Assembly (NCBI GenBank): GCA_947632285.1
Contig: CANROT010000003.1
Coordinates: 1-39,448 of the forward strand
Source: an uncultured Clostridia bacterium
GTDB lineage: Bacteria > Bacillota > Clostridia > Oscillospirales > CAG-272
Reading direction: 5' to 3'
Length of the DNA: 39,448 bases
Part shown: positions 14,045-22,262 of the stretch, piece after piece
How the letters are laid out: the number at the start of each line of letters is the position of its first letter
How positions within the stretch are numbered: position 1 is the first letter of the stretch
Translations under genes and position numbers: made by a program
Notes under the pieces: generated by a model
Database searches by the model: none
Seen by the model: the letters and a program-made list of their open reading frames with translations, nothing else
What the model was told of the DNA's origin: nothing

Positions 14045-15949
14045 ATGGAAAAAACAAGGAAATTCAGGATTTCCAAAACACGGCGCGCGATGCTGATGAG
14101 CGTGCTTTCCATGCTGTTGTGCTGTTCCATGCTCGTAGGAACGACCTTTGCATGGTTTACCGACAGCGTAACGTCCGGCAAAAACAAGATCGTCGCCGGC
14201 AACCTCGACGTGGAGCTGTATCACACGAGCGCATCTGTCGAGGACGAGACGAAGATCGAAGGCAAAACGGATCTGTTCCTTGACGCCGACGGCAAACCGA
14301 TCCTCTGGGAGCCGGGCGTTATCGCTTACGAAAACTTCACCGTGAAGAACGTCGGCAGCCTGGCGCTCAAGTATAAGCTGGCGCTCGATGTTGCCGGGAA
14401 GAACACAGTTACGGTAGACGGCAAGACTCATTCGCTTGACGAGGTCATTCAGGTGGCGTTCATCGAAGGGAAGTTTGAAGGCGACCGCGAGGCTGCTCAA
14501 AAGCTTGATTACAAGCCGCTCGCAGACACGGCGAAGACCGGCGTGCTCCTTCCGAAGGACGAAACCACACCCGATAAGGACACCACATCATTTGCAGTCG
14601 TGCTTTACTGGAAGCCCACCGAAAACGACAACCTCTACAATGTCAACAACGGCAAAAAAACCGACGAGCCGGAGCCGTCCGACCGTCTCTGGATCGAGCT
14701 CGGCGTTGACCTGACAGCTACGCAGTATACATACGAGAACGACAGCTTCAACGACCAGTATGACAAGAACGCCGACGACAACCACGGCAATGTCATCGAG
14801 CTGACCTCCGTCGAAAAAGAAGTCAGCTCCACAGAGCTGACGAGCAGCCCGCTGACCTTCGTATTTGACAACACCGCGCCGCTGCCCGAAGGCGAGCACG
14901 AAAGCACGACGGTCGAATTAGAAGCAGGCGCTCTCGCCGCAGGATCTACGAGCGAAAAGCACACCGTCGATCTGACCATCGAGACCGAGTTTGAAAGTTA
15001 TACGGCTATGCCGGACGGCTTTTCCGGCGTTGCAAAAATCGCCCTTTCTCTCCTTGTTGACGGAGAAGAAGTCCACAATTTTGAAAGCGGAAAGAAAGCG
15101 ACGATCACTACCAAAATACCGGCAGGACTGGAAAATGTTGAAGTCAAATATAACGGCGAAGACGGCGAAGATCCCGACAAAACTGATGTAAAATATGATT
15201 CGGACACCGGTGTGCTCACCTTCAAAACCACGCATTTCAGCGAGTTTGAGGTGATTTGCAAATTCCCTGAGCCGACGTTTGCGCAGTTGAAGAGTGGAAA
15301 AGAACTTTTTAAGACCGGCACCGGAATTTTTAACCAATTGCTTAATTACAAGGAGGTAGACCTGAACATATCTTGGCGCGATGCTAATTATTCGGTAAAG
15401 AAAGTTGTCTTCTGCGATTTTGAGGACTTAGCTTCAAAATATGATTTTACACCCACTTGGAATAGTGGTAAAATTATAAGCGAAAATGTAGAAAACGGGA
15501 AGGAAGCAAGAGTTTTCGTCACTTCAAAGAAGGACGCGATGTATATTTGTGTAGAATCTTCGACCGACATCATCTATCTGAATGAGAATTGTAATGGAAT
15601 GTTCAGCAACTTAGGAGGCGTGACGGAAGTTGATTTCGGCGAAAAGGTTTCCTTTGAAAAAGTTAAGGATTTATACAATTTCTTCAACGCTTGTTCCTCT
15701 TTGACAACGGTTAAATTCGGCGACGTTGACGTTTCAAATGCAACCGATTTCGGGTGCATGTTTGGAGAATGCGAAAGCTTGACGGAGCTTGACCTTTCCG
15801 GCTGGAATACACCGGTAAATGCAAACATTACGAAAATGTTTACTTTGTGCTCTAAGCTCAAAACTGTCTATATCGGCGAAGGCTGGAAACTTTCCAAAAA
15901 CGCTTCTGATTTCGGCAGCCAATTCAATGCAACTTTCCAAACAAAATAA
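14045..15949 (+). CDS. SipW-type signal / TasA-like surface protein with BspA-like C-terminus
   Basis: The 634-residue protein begins with a basic N-terminus and a hydrophobic core ending in LVGTTFAWFTDSVTSGKNKI, the typical SipW-dependent signal and CalY/TasA start. A TasA-like beta-sandwich (to about residue 235; AGNLDVELYHT, YENFTVKNVGSLALKYKL) is followed by further beta-rich sequence (about 236-400). The C-terminus is BspA/DUF285-like (MFGECESLTELDLSGWNT, MFTLCSKLKTVYIGEGW). Known relatives form biofilm fibres or adhesins. The track start (TTG 13958) is wrong; ATG 14045 follows AAAGGAG. No sortase motif or membrane tail is visible and no sipW signal peptidase gene is in the window. GC falls sharply along the gene (35/60 in 14281-14340, 19/60 in 15421-15480), suggesting the C-terminal part has a different origin. 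Confidence 0.87.
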   Translation: MEKTRKFRISKTRRAMLMSVLSMLLCCSMLVGTTFAWFTDSVTSGKNKIVAGNLDVELYHTSASVEDETKIEGKTDLFLDADGKPILWEPGVIAYENFTVKNVGSLALKYKLALDVAGKNTVTVDGKTHSLDEVIQVAFIEGKFEGDREAAQKLDYKPLADTAKTGVLLPKDETTPDKDTTSFAVVLYWKPTENDNLYNVNNGKKTDEPEPSDRLWIELGVDLTATQYTYENDSFNDQYDKNADDNHGNVIELTSVEKEVSSTELTSSPLTFVFDNTAPLPEGEHESTTVELEAGALAAGSTSEKHTVDLTIETEFESYTAMPDGFSGVAKIALSLLVDGEEVHNFESGKKATITTKIPAGLENVEVKYNGEDGEDPDKTDVKYDSDTGVLTFKTTHFSEFEVICKFPEPTFAQLKSGKELFKTGTGIFNQLLNYKEVDLNISWRDANYSVKKVVFCDFEDLASKYDFTPTWNSGKIISENVENGKEARVFVTSKKDAMYICVESSTDIIYLNENCNGMFSNLGGVTEVDFGEKVSFEKVKDLYNFFNACSSLTTVKFGDVDVSNATDFGCMFGECESLTELDLSGWNTPVNANITKMFTLCSKLKTVYIGEGWKLSKNASDFGSQFNATFQTK

Positions 15950-16024
15950 CTCCGGTTTGTATGTGAACTGCATTAAGTCGTGACCTCGGAAAAAACATAA
16001 AGAGGCTCGCGTAATACGCGGCGT

Positions 16025-16064
16025 GACCGCCCTTCCCGGTTGGGAAGGGCGGTCCGTTTGTTTG
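16025..16064 (+). terminator. Intrinsic terminator after the surface-protein gene
   Basis: A perfect 13-bp stem, GACCGCCCTTCCC and its complement, with a GGTT loop, followed by CGTTTGTTTG. It lies 75 bp past the stop codon. Confidence 0.8.
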
Positions 16065-16096
16065 ACGGCGGGTGCTCTTTTGCGCAAAGAAGTGTA

Positions 16097-16125
16097 TTGT
16101 AATCCCGCGGAAAATATTATATAAT
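16097..16125 (+). promoter_or_regulatory. Promoter of dusB
   Basis: TTGTAA and a consensus TATAAT are spaced 17 bp apart, 45 bp upstream of the GTG start. It may also serve the downstream DUF6055-like gene, since no separate promoter was seen in the 62-bp gap. Confidence 0.65.
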
Positions 16126-16169
16126 AATAATGACAATAATATTTGCGGTATTTTTTGGGAGGGCGCTTT

Positions 16170-17153
16170 GTGAAGGATATTCGCCTCGGCAAAGCCGTGA
16201 TACCGAACGGCGTGATGCTCGCGCCGATGGCGGGCGCGTCCGACTATGCGATGCGGACCGTGTGCAGGGCACACGGCGCGGGATATGCCGTCACCGAGAT
16301 GGTGTCGGCAAAGGCGATGATGTACGGCGACAGAAAAACGGCGGCGCTCGCCGCCGTCCGCGACGGGGACGGGCCGCTCGCGGTACAGATCTTCGGCCAC
16401 GACCCCGAAACGATGGCGAGGGCGGCGGGCGAGCTTGCAGCGTCGGCGAACGCTCCTGCGGCGATAGACATAAATATGGGCTGCCCCGCGCCGAAAATAG
16501 TTAAAAACGGAGACGGTGCGGCGCTGATGAAGGATACGGCGCTCATCGGCAGGATCGTTTCGGCGTGCGTCCGCGCGGCGGAGCCGTGCGGCGTCCCCGT
16601 CACGGTGAAGCTGCGCGCCGGGTGGAACGAGTGCAGGAACGCGCCGGAGGCGGCGAGGGCGGCGGAGGCGGCGGGCGCCGCGCTCATCGTCATACACGGC
16701 AGGACGAGGGAGCAGATGTATGCCCCGCCGGTCGACCTGGCCGTGATAGCGGACGTAAAGCGCGCGGTCGGTGTCCCCGTCGTCGGTAACGGGGACATAG
16801 TCTCCGCCGCAGACGCCGCAAGAATGATCGACGCCACGGGGTGCGACGGGGTCGCGATAGGGCGCGGCGCGCTCGGAAATCCGTGGATATTCGAGGAGAT
16901 CGGTGCTTTTGCGCGCAATGAGGAGTACACGATGCCGACGGTGCGGGAGAGGTGCCTCACCGCCATATCGCACGCGCGGCTGCTCGTCGCGGACAAGGGC
17001 GAGCGCGTCGGCGTGTTTGAGGCGAGAAAGCACTTTGCGTGGTATATACACGGCATCGAGGGCGCGCCCGCGTGCCGCGACCGCATCATGCGCTCCGCGA
17101 CGCTCGCCGATATGGAGACGGCCGTCCTCGAGCTCGCGGAAAGGTACGAATGA
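16170..17153 (+). CDS. dusB: tRNA-dihydrouridine synthase, DusB type
   Basis: An FMN-dependent enzyme that reduces uridines to dihydrouridine in the D-loop of tRNA. The order of motifs is typical: APMAGASDYAMR (FMN site), DINMGCPAPKIVKNGDGAAL with the catalytic Cys, VKLRAGW, IHGRTREQMY, VVGNGDI and IGRGALGNPWIF, followed by a helical C-terminal domain. It has 327 residues from the GTG at 16170, which follows GGGAGG by seven bases; the track start (TTG 16143) lies before that site and is less likely. In many Bacillota dusB lies near lysS or greA; here it is beside a secreted protein, so the context adds nothing to its function. Confidence 0.95.
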   Translation: MKDIRLGKAVIPNGVMLAPMAGASDYAMRTVCRAHGAGYAVTEMVSAKAMMYGDRKTAALAAVRDGDGPLAVQIFGHDPETMARAAGELAASANAPAAIDINMGCPAPKIVKNGDGAALMKDTALIGRIVSACVRAAEPCGVPVTVKLRAGWNECRNAPEAARAAEAAGAALIVIHGRTREQMYAPPVDLAVIADVKRAVGVPVVGNGDIVSAADAARMIDATGCDGVAIGRGALGNPWIFEEIGAFARNEEYTMPTVRERCLTAISHARLLVADKGERVGVFEARKHFAWYIHGIEGAPACRDRIMRSATLADMETAVLELAERYE

Positions 17154-17215
17154 GCTGTGATTTAAAGCCGCAGACCGCGGCAAAAAATAAAAACAACAGG
17201 AAAGTGAGGCAAACA

Positions 17216-19876
17216 ATGAAACACGGACTGCCGAAGCTCTTATCGCTCGTATTGGCGCTCGTCTTTGTTTTCGCGGTTATGCCGCTGACCGTTTCGGCGG
17301 ACGACGAAAATGACGAGGACATCGTCTATCATGTCCGCCCGGTCGTGAACTCGGACGGGGTGACGGTCATCTCCGCGGAGAAGTACCACGCGGCGGAGAG
17401 CGAGCATTTTCAGCTCTTGTGGGGCGACCAGAACAACTCATATATCACCGACGACTGGATCGCGGCGATATTCGATATGTATGAGGCGTGCTGGAAGCTC
17501 TATATCGACGATCTCGGTATGCAGCCGCCGTCGCTCTGTACGTACAGGAACGGCGACCAGAAGACGCACTACAAGGTGAACATTGTCGTCTGGGGCACGG
17601 GGCTGCCCGGCTACCACAACGCCGCCGACCCGAACGAGTGGGCGGCATACGGCGGCATCGACTACGAGGGCTACGGCTACATGATGTGCAGCCGCAGCGC
17701 GATGGAGTCGAATTCATGGGCGCTGCCGCACGAATTCGGCCATGTGACGCACTTTGCGCAGGGGTACAACAGCTGGGCGTCCGGCAATTACCTCGGCCCG
17801 TGGTACGAGGCGATCGGCAACTGGTTCCGCGAGCAGTACCTTTACAGCGATTACTATACGGCGGGCGGCACCCGGACGGATTTTTCGTATCTCATCATGC
17901 GCGCCTCGAGCCTGACGGCGGCGAACGGACGCGCGTACTACGAGGCGTGGCCTATACTCCAGTACCTGACCGAAAACCCGGACGGGCTTGACGGGTACGG
18001 CCCCGATTTTGTCGCGAAGCTGTTGCAGAACGGCAGCTCGAGCGGCTACATATATACGATGATCGCCGAGCACGCCGACGCAAAACTCGAGGATATGCTC
18101 GGATATTTCGCCGCGCACATGGCGACGCTCGATTTTGAGCATCAGAAAAACTATATGGCGAATATGCAGAACGCGGTAAACGACCAGGACTTCTTCTGGC
18201 AGCAGTTCTACACGACGCTCGAGGCGACCCCCGGGTCGGAGCACACATACGCCGTCCCGACGGAGCGCGCGCCGCAGCAGGCTTCATACGTCGTCGCGCC
18301 GCTGAAGGCTGACGGCGACACGTTGTCTGTGACGCTGCGCGGAATGACGGACGCCCCCGGGGCTGCGTGGCGCGCCTGCGTCGTGGCGGTCAAAAAAAGC
18401 GGGACGGAGTATTCGGAGCTGTTCGGTGACGGGGACACGATAAAGGTAGACGTGTCCGGCGCGAAAGAGGTGTATCTGACCGTCGCGGCGACGCCGGCGA
18501 TCGACAAATACGTGAAATACGCCGCGTTCCAGTCGGAAAACGACGTTCCCTTCGGCACAAAGCCGCGATATCCGTTCTGCGTGGAGCTTGACGGTGCGGA
18601 GCCGAAGGTGCGCGAGATCGCGAACGGCGGCGCGGGCGCCCCGCACCCGAACGGCGGCGGATTCGTCGCCAAGACCGCAAAAGTCAGCGAGAGCGTGTAC
18701 GTCGGCCCGGACGCGAAGGTGCTCGGGAATGCGGTCGTTACCGGAAATGCAAGGATCGAGGATCACGCGGTCGTCATGGGCTCCGCGAGGGTGTCCGACA
18801 ACGCCGTCATAGACGGCTGCGCCGTCGTGGCGGGCAGCGCCGTCGTCGGCAAGGACGCCTATGTCGGGGACAGCGCCGTTGTGACCCGAAATGCGAGCGT
18901 TTACGGGCACGCACGGGTCATCGAATCGGCATATGTTGCCGGAAACTACAAGGTCTATGAAAACGCGACCGCGAAGGGGCTCGCGCTCTGCCTCGGCGGC
19001 GGGGCGCTCAAGGGCGACGCCGTCGCGGACGGGGATTTCTTCGAGGACGGCGGGCTGACGATCGGGTCCGGCACCGCGTTCGGCTATTTTCCGTCGCTCG
19101 GCGACAGCAGCGCGCAGAACGCGTACATAAACAAGCTCCGCAAGACAGACGGACTTATACTCGGCTATACGTTTGACAAAGGGGACAACGAATTTTTGAC
19201 AAACCCGCAGTACGGCTCGACATACGCGGCGGTCAACGGCGCGAGATGGGAGCGCGGCGGCGTCGAGACCGCGATGGGGTATTACAATTTCACCGCTGAG
19301 GACAGCATCACGCTCGACGGGCAGGCGCTGTCGTCAAACGAGCTGCAAATATTCCTTTCCGCGATGCTGAAAAAGAACGGCGGCAGCCTTCTGTCATTTG
19401 AAGGGAGAAACGGTTCGCTTTCGCTCACGTCTGACGAGGAGGGTAAGCTCACCTTCGAGCTGGAGGTCGAGGGCGAAAAAGTGACGCTCACAACGAAGTC
19501 CGCCGTCCCGGTCGATGAGTTCACAAACATTTACGTCACGTTCGCGGACGGAGCGGCGGCGCTGACCGTGGGCGATATTACGCACGACGTCGTGAAGACG
19601 GACATCTGCCCTCGCGACATCGGCGCGACATACGGTACGCTGGGCGGCGGATTCAAGGGGGCCGTCGACCTGGTGAGGTTCTACCGCAATAACGCGGAAA
19701 ACGTAGAGATGGAGGTCAACGTGCCGGCGGCGGAGCCCGAGGAAACGGAGCTGACGACGGAGACCGCCCCCGCCGAAGACGGCGGCGGATGCGGCTCCGC
19801 GGTAGGAGGCATCGGCATGTTGTACATCGCGGCAGCCCTCTCGGCCGCAGTATGGCTCGGAAAGAAGGAGCGGTAA
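17216..19876 (+). CDS. Secreted DUF6055-like zincin with hexapeptide beta-helix, LamG-like domain and membrane tail
   Basis: An 886-residue exported protein. A signal peptide (cleavage near VSADDE) is followed by a metallopeptidase-like domain (about 50-400) with LPHEFGHVTHFAQG at residues 170-183, an HExxH-type zinc site, and a downstream YEAIGNWFREQ helix that could supply the third ligand. This region resembles DUF6055. Next comes a series of hexapeptide repeats (about 480-600; VGPDAKVLGNAVV, ARVSDNAVIDGCAVV), predicting a left-handed beta-helix, then a LamG/concanavalin-like domain (about 655-830; LILGYTFDKGDN). The tail has GGGCGSAVGG, a membrane segment and KKER. Substrate unknown; mucin or plant glycoprotein is a guess. 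ATG 17216 was chosen because it gives a clean signal peptide; the track start lies inside dusB. The ribosome site is weak (AGTGAGGC). Confidence 0.82.
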   Translation: MKHGLPKLLSLVLALVFVFAVMPLTVSADDENDEDIVYHVRPVVNSDGVTVISAEKYHAAESEHFQLLWGDQNNSYITDDWIAAIFDMYEACWKLYIDDLGMQPPSLCTYRNGDQKTHYKVNIVVWGTGLPGYHNAADPNEWAAYGGIDYEGYGYMMCSRSAMESNSWALPHEFGHVTHFAQGYNSWASGNYLGPWYEAIGNWFREQYLYSDYYTAGGTRTDFSYLIMRASSLTAANGRAYYEAWPILQYLTENPDGLDGYGPDFVAKLLQNGSSSGYIYTMIAEHADAKLEDMLGYFAAHMATLDFEHQKNYMANMQNAVNDQDFFWQQFYTTLEATPGSEHTYAVPTERAPQQASYVVAPLKADGDTLSVTLRGMTDAPGAAWRACVVAVKKSGTEYSELFGDGDTIKVDVSGAKEVYLTVAATPAIDKYVKYAAFQSENDVPFGTKPRYPFCVELDGAEPKVREIANGGAGAPHPNGGGFVAKTAKVSESVYVGPDAKVLGNAVVTGNARIEDHAVVMGSARVSDNAVIDGCAVVAGSAVVGKDAYVGDSAVVTRNASVYGHARVIESAYVAGNYKVYENATAKGLALCLGGGALKGDAVADGDFFEDGGLTIGSGTAFGYFPSLGDSSAQNAYINKLRKTDGLILGYTFDKGDNEFLTNPQYGSTYAAVNGARWERGGVETAMGYYNFTAEDSITLDGQALSSNELQIFLSAMLKKNGGSLLSFEGRNGSLSLTSDEEGKLTFELEVEGEKVTLTTKSAVPVDEFTNIYVTFADGAAALTVGDITHDVVKTDICPRDIGATYGTLGGGFKGAVDLVRFYRNNAENVEMEVNVPAAEPEETELTTETAPAEDGGGCGSAVGGIGMLYIAAALSAAVWLGKKER

Positions 19877-19919
19877 TCGCGCGCAGCCGATCCCGATGCG
19901 GCGGCGAAGCAAAACTTTA

Positions 19920-19960
19920 CCCCCGGCAAGGTGCATGGGCACCTTGCCGGGGGTATTGTT
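19920..19960. terminator. Strong bidirectional terminator
   Basis: A perfect 15-bp stem, CCCCCGGCAAGGTGC and its complement, with an ATGG loop, followed by TATTGTTGTG. It stands between the convergent DUF6055-like (+) and DUF3784 (-) genes. Confidence 0.85.
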
Positions 19961-19963
19961 GTG

Positions 19964-19985
19964 CGCTCGGCCAACCGACCGAGCG
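19964..19985 (-). terminator. Second hairpin at the end of the DUF3784 operon
   Basis: CGCTCGG pairs with CCGAGCG 18 bp past the DUF3784 stop codon. There is no U-run, so it may act together with the stronger hairpin at 19920. Confidence 0.35.
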
Positions 19986-20003
19986 GGGGCGGAGTTATAT
20001 TTT

Positions 20004-20321
20004 TTACCGTTTTTTCACTCTGCCGCCCGTATTCATAAAGATGACCCCGCCGACGCACACGAGGACGATGAGTCCGACGCTGAGCCACAAAAGCATCATC
20101 TTATGAAACAGAAACGCAGCGACGGCGAAAAGAGAGCACGCCGCGCACAGAAACATAATTATGCTCATGTATTTAAAGAGCTTTTTTTCGTCATATTGTT
20201 TCTTTCGGTACAGCGGCGCGGTGTTATATCCGGCGATGAGAAAGCCGCCCTTTCCGGTGCGGAAAACGACGCCGAGTATAACGAACAGCACGGTGAAAAA
20301 AGCAAATATGGCAGCAGGCAT
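20004..20321 (-). CDS. DUF3784 family small membrane protein
   Basis: A 105-residue integral membrane protein with three hydrophobic segments. The FLIAGYNTAPLYRKKQYDEKKL motif between the first and second is diagnostic of DUF3784, a family of unknown function frequent in Clostridia. The track starts at a GTG (20333) that lies inside the GGGAGG ribosome site and overlaps the upstream stop; the ATG at 20321, eleven bases from GGAGG, is the better start. It is directly downstream of the tyrosine phosphatase gene, probably co-transcribed. Confidence 0.8.
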   Translation of the reverse strand: MPAAIFAFFTVLFVILGVVFRTGKGGFLIAGYNTAPLYRKKQYDEKKLFKYMSIIMFLCAACSLFAVAAFLFHKMMLLWLSVGLIVLVCVGGVIFMNTGGRVKKR

Positions 20322-20329
20322 ATCCGTCC

Positions 20330-20791
20330 TCACCTCCCGCAGATGCTGTCCAGAAGTCCGCGGCAGCCCTCGGATATATCGCGGTACGCGGTGTCAAAGT
20401 CGCCGGTGTACCACGGGTCGTCGATGTCCTCGCCCCGCCTCTCCGTAAAGTCGAGCAGCTTTTTAACTTTGCCGTCCGGGTCGCCGCCGGTTATGCGGAG
20501 GATGTTCGAAATATTGTACCTGTCCATGCCTATGATGAGGTCGAAGTCGTCGTAATCCCGCCGTGTGAGCTGCCGCGCCGCCCTGCGCTCAAACGGGATG
20601 CCCTCGCGGCGCAGCTTTGATTTTGTGCCGTAGTGGATGTCGTTCCCAATCTCCTCGGTGCTCGTCGCCGCGGATTCGATGTGAAATTCGCCGCCGCGCT
20701 TTTTCACCATGTCCTTGAGCACGAATTCCGCCATCGGAGAGCGGCATATATTCCCGTGGCAGACAAAAATTATCCGGTTTTCGGTTTTCAT
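20330..20791 (-). CDS. Low-molecular-weight protein-tyrosine phosphatase
   Basis: A 153-residue enzyme with the P-loop VCHGNICRSPMAE at the N-terminus (nucleophilic Cys and phosphate-binding Arg) and the general-acid Asp in DIDDPWYTGDF. Length and layout are normal for the family. Such enzymes dephosphorylate tyrosine kinases and their targets; in Bacillota they often touch capsule or stress control. No bacterial tyrosine kinase gene is in the window. The ATG at 20791 has only a weak ribosome site (ACGGACC). The gene follows the RHH gene after about 90 bp with a small hairpin between them. Confidence 0.93.
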   Translation of the reverse strand: MKTENRIIFVCHGNICRSPMAEFVLKDMVKKRGGEFHIESAATSTEEIGNDIHYGTKSKLRREGIPFERRAARQLTRRDYDDFDLIIGMDRYNISNILRITGGDPDGKVKKLLDFTERRGEDIDDPWYTGDFDTAYRDISEGCRGLLDSICGR

Positions 20792-20822
20792 AGCGTTAAG
20801 GTCCGTTTCAAAATGTCAAATT

Positions 20823-20838
20823 ACCCGCACGAGCGGGT
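20823..20838 (-). terminator. Small hairpin after the RHH gene
   Basis: ACCCGC ACGA GCGGGT, followed on the minus strand by AATTTGACATTTTG. A weak terminator for the SPFH-RHH pair is possible; the stem has only 6 bp. Confidence 0.35.
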
Positions 20839-20881
20839 CGGGGGAGGCCCCGGATGACGGAGTCTCCCTTCCCGCATACAG

Positions 20882-21085
20882 CTATTCGATGTCGAGCTCC
20901 GGCGGGACGTCGAGCTCGTCGGAGACGTATTTGCCGTTCTTCTTGCGCTGGCGGACGCACTCGGTCAAAAGGTATTCGATCTGCCCGTTGACGGAGCGGA
21001 AATCGTCCTCCGCCCACGCGGCGATAGCGGCATAGAGCTTCGGTGACAGACGCAGCGGGACCTGTTTTTTCTCGTTGTCCGCCAT
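20882..21085 (-). CDS. Ribbon-helix-helix (Arc-type) DNA-binding protein
   Basis: A 67-residue protein whose [36 protein letters not shown] segment matches the beta-strand, helix A and helix B of Arc/MetJ-type repressors (the strand PLRL would enter the major groove). The short acidic C-terminus has no known function. The ATG is one base after the SPFH stop (TGACATG) and lacks a clear ribosome site, so it is probably translated by coupling. Small RHH genes behind SPFH genes recur in Clostridia as I recall. A role as repressor of its own operon, through the palindrome at 22144, is an inference. Confidence 0.8.
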   Translation of the reverse strand: MADNEKKQVPLRLSPKLYAAIAAWAEDDFRSVNGQIEYLLTECVRQRKKNGKYVSDELDVPPELDIE

Positions 21086-21086
21086 G

Positions 21087-22124
21087 TCAATACAGGCTGC
21101 CGGAATTCACGACGGGCTGTGCGTCGTGGTTCCCGCAGAGGACGACGAGCAGGTTCGAGACCATCGCGGCCTTGCGCTCCTCGTCGAGCGTCACGGTCCC
21201 CTTTTCGTCGAGGCGTTCGAGCGCCATTTCGACCATGCCGACGGCGCCGTCGACGATCATCTTGCGTGCGTCAATGATGGCGGACGCCTGCTGGCGCTGG
21301 AGCATAACGGCGGCGATCTCGGTCGCGTATGCGAGATATGTGATGCGCGCCTCGATTATCTCGATCCCCGCCTCGTCGACGCGCGCCTGTATCTCGTCGC
21401 GTATGCGGGAGGCGACGAGCTCGGAGGAGCCGCGCAGGCTGCCGTCGTCCGCGATGCCGTCGCCGGTCGTGTCCACGTTCGGCGCGACGTCATAGGGGTA
21501 GAGGCGGACGATGTTGCGCAGCGCGCTGTCGCACTGGAGGGAAAGGAATTCCTTGTAGTTGTCGACGTTGAAGACCGCCTTCGCGGTGTCAACGATGCGC
21601 CACGTCACGGCGATTCCGATCTCGATTGGGTTGCCGAGGCAGTCGTTGATCTTCTGGCGGCTGTTGTTCAGCGTCATGATCTTGAGCGACAGCTTTTTCG
21701 AGACGGGCTCCGCCTGCGTTGAGGAGGTGCCGTTCGTTGTTACGACGGTCGCGATGGACGAAACGTCGCCGGACTGGTTCAGCTTTGTCTTTGCCGCCGG
21801 GTTGACGGAGACGCAGAACGGATTGATGGCGTAAAAGCCGTTGCCCTTGAGCGTGCCGATATATTTGCCGAACAGCGTCAGCACGAGCGCCTCATTCGGG
21901 GCGAGAATGCGCAGCCCGCAGAGCGGGATCCATGCGAAAGAAAAAACGAGCAGCGAGACGACGAGAAGCGCGGTCGAGGCGGCGTCCGTAGTGCCGCTCT
22001 CCTCCGCCGCGTCAAGTCCGATGCCGCCGAAAATGACCCCGGCGATGGCGGCGAGCGTGATCACGATGCAGACGATGAGCGTTGCCATGCCGTGCTTTTT
22101 GTTTGAAAGAACGATCTCATTCAT
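21087..22124 (-). CDS. SPFH (band 7/stomatin-like) domain membrane protein
   Basis: A 345-residue protein with two N-terminal hydrophobic segments (about 13-38 and 50-70) followed by an SPFH domain: [32 protein letters not shown] at its start, [29 protein letters not shown], and [30 protein letters not shown] in the amphipathic helical part. Such proteins oligomerise into large membrane assemblies and organise microdomains. The ATG is preceded by GAGAGG. It is co-transcribed with the RHH gene. The ISLAND-like NSGSLY tail is short and has no zinc ribbon. Precise role unknown. Confidence 0.9.
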   Translation of the reverse strand: MNEIVLSNKKHGMATLIVCIVITLAAIAGVIFGGIGLDAAEESGTTDAASTALLVVSLLVFSFAWIPLCGLRILAPNEALVLTLFGKYIGTLKGNGFYAINPFCVSVNPAAKTKLNQSGDVSSIATVVTTNGTSSTQAEPVSKKLSLKIMTLNNSRQKINDCLGNPIEIGIAVTWRIVDTAKAVFNVDNYKEFLSLQCDSALRNIVRLYPYDVAPNVDTTGDGIADDGSLRGSSELVASRIRDEIQARVDEAGIEIIEARITYLAYATEIAAVMLQRQQASAIIDARKMIVDGAVGMVEMALERLDEKGTVTLDEERKAAMVSNLLVVLCGNHDAQPVVNSGSLY

Positions 22125-22143
22125 GATTATTACCTCTCATATT

Positions 22144-22170
22144 CTTGTGATATCATAATGATATCACAAG
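22144..22170. promoter_or_regulatory. 27-bp perfect inverted repeat (operator candidate)
   Basis: CTTGTGATATCA TAA TGATATCACAAG: two perfect 12-bp arms with a 3-base centre. Each arm contains the self-complementary octamer TGATATCA. It covers the -10 box of the SPFH promoter, so a bound protein would block transcription. Confidence 0.8.
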
Positions 22171-22186
22171 CGCGCCCGCTTGTCAA
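22158..22186 (-). promoter_or_regulatory. Promoter of the SPFH-RHH operon
   Basis: On the minus strand a consensus TTGACA is followed after exactly 17 bp by TATCAT. The -10 box lies inside the 27-bp inverted repeat. Confidence 0.75.
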
Positions 22187-22212
22187 TACTTGGCGAAGAA
22201 TTTTTTTGCGGC

Positions 22213-22248
22213 AAAAAAGCTCGCGGGGAGAAAAATCTCCCCGCGAGC
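22213..22248 (-). terminator. Intrinsic terminator after trkH
   Basis: A perfect 12-bp stem, GCTCGCGGGGAG and its complement, with a 6-base loop, followed on the minus strand by TTTTTTG. It lies 14 bp past the trkH stop codon. Confidence 0.9.
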
Positions 22249-22262
22249 ACGGCACCGTATTT

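Noticed and set aside
20780-20815. Promoter for the tyrosine phosphatase from TTGACA near 20813 (minus strand)
   Set aside because: A -10 box at proper spacing would fall on the start codon, so initiation there would remove the start.
20882-22124. Toxin-antitoxin system formed by the RHH protein and its neighbour
   Set aside because: The partner is a 345-residue SPFH membrane protein, not a toxin; the only convincing toxin-antitoxin pair is at 38563-39050.
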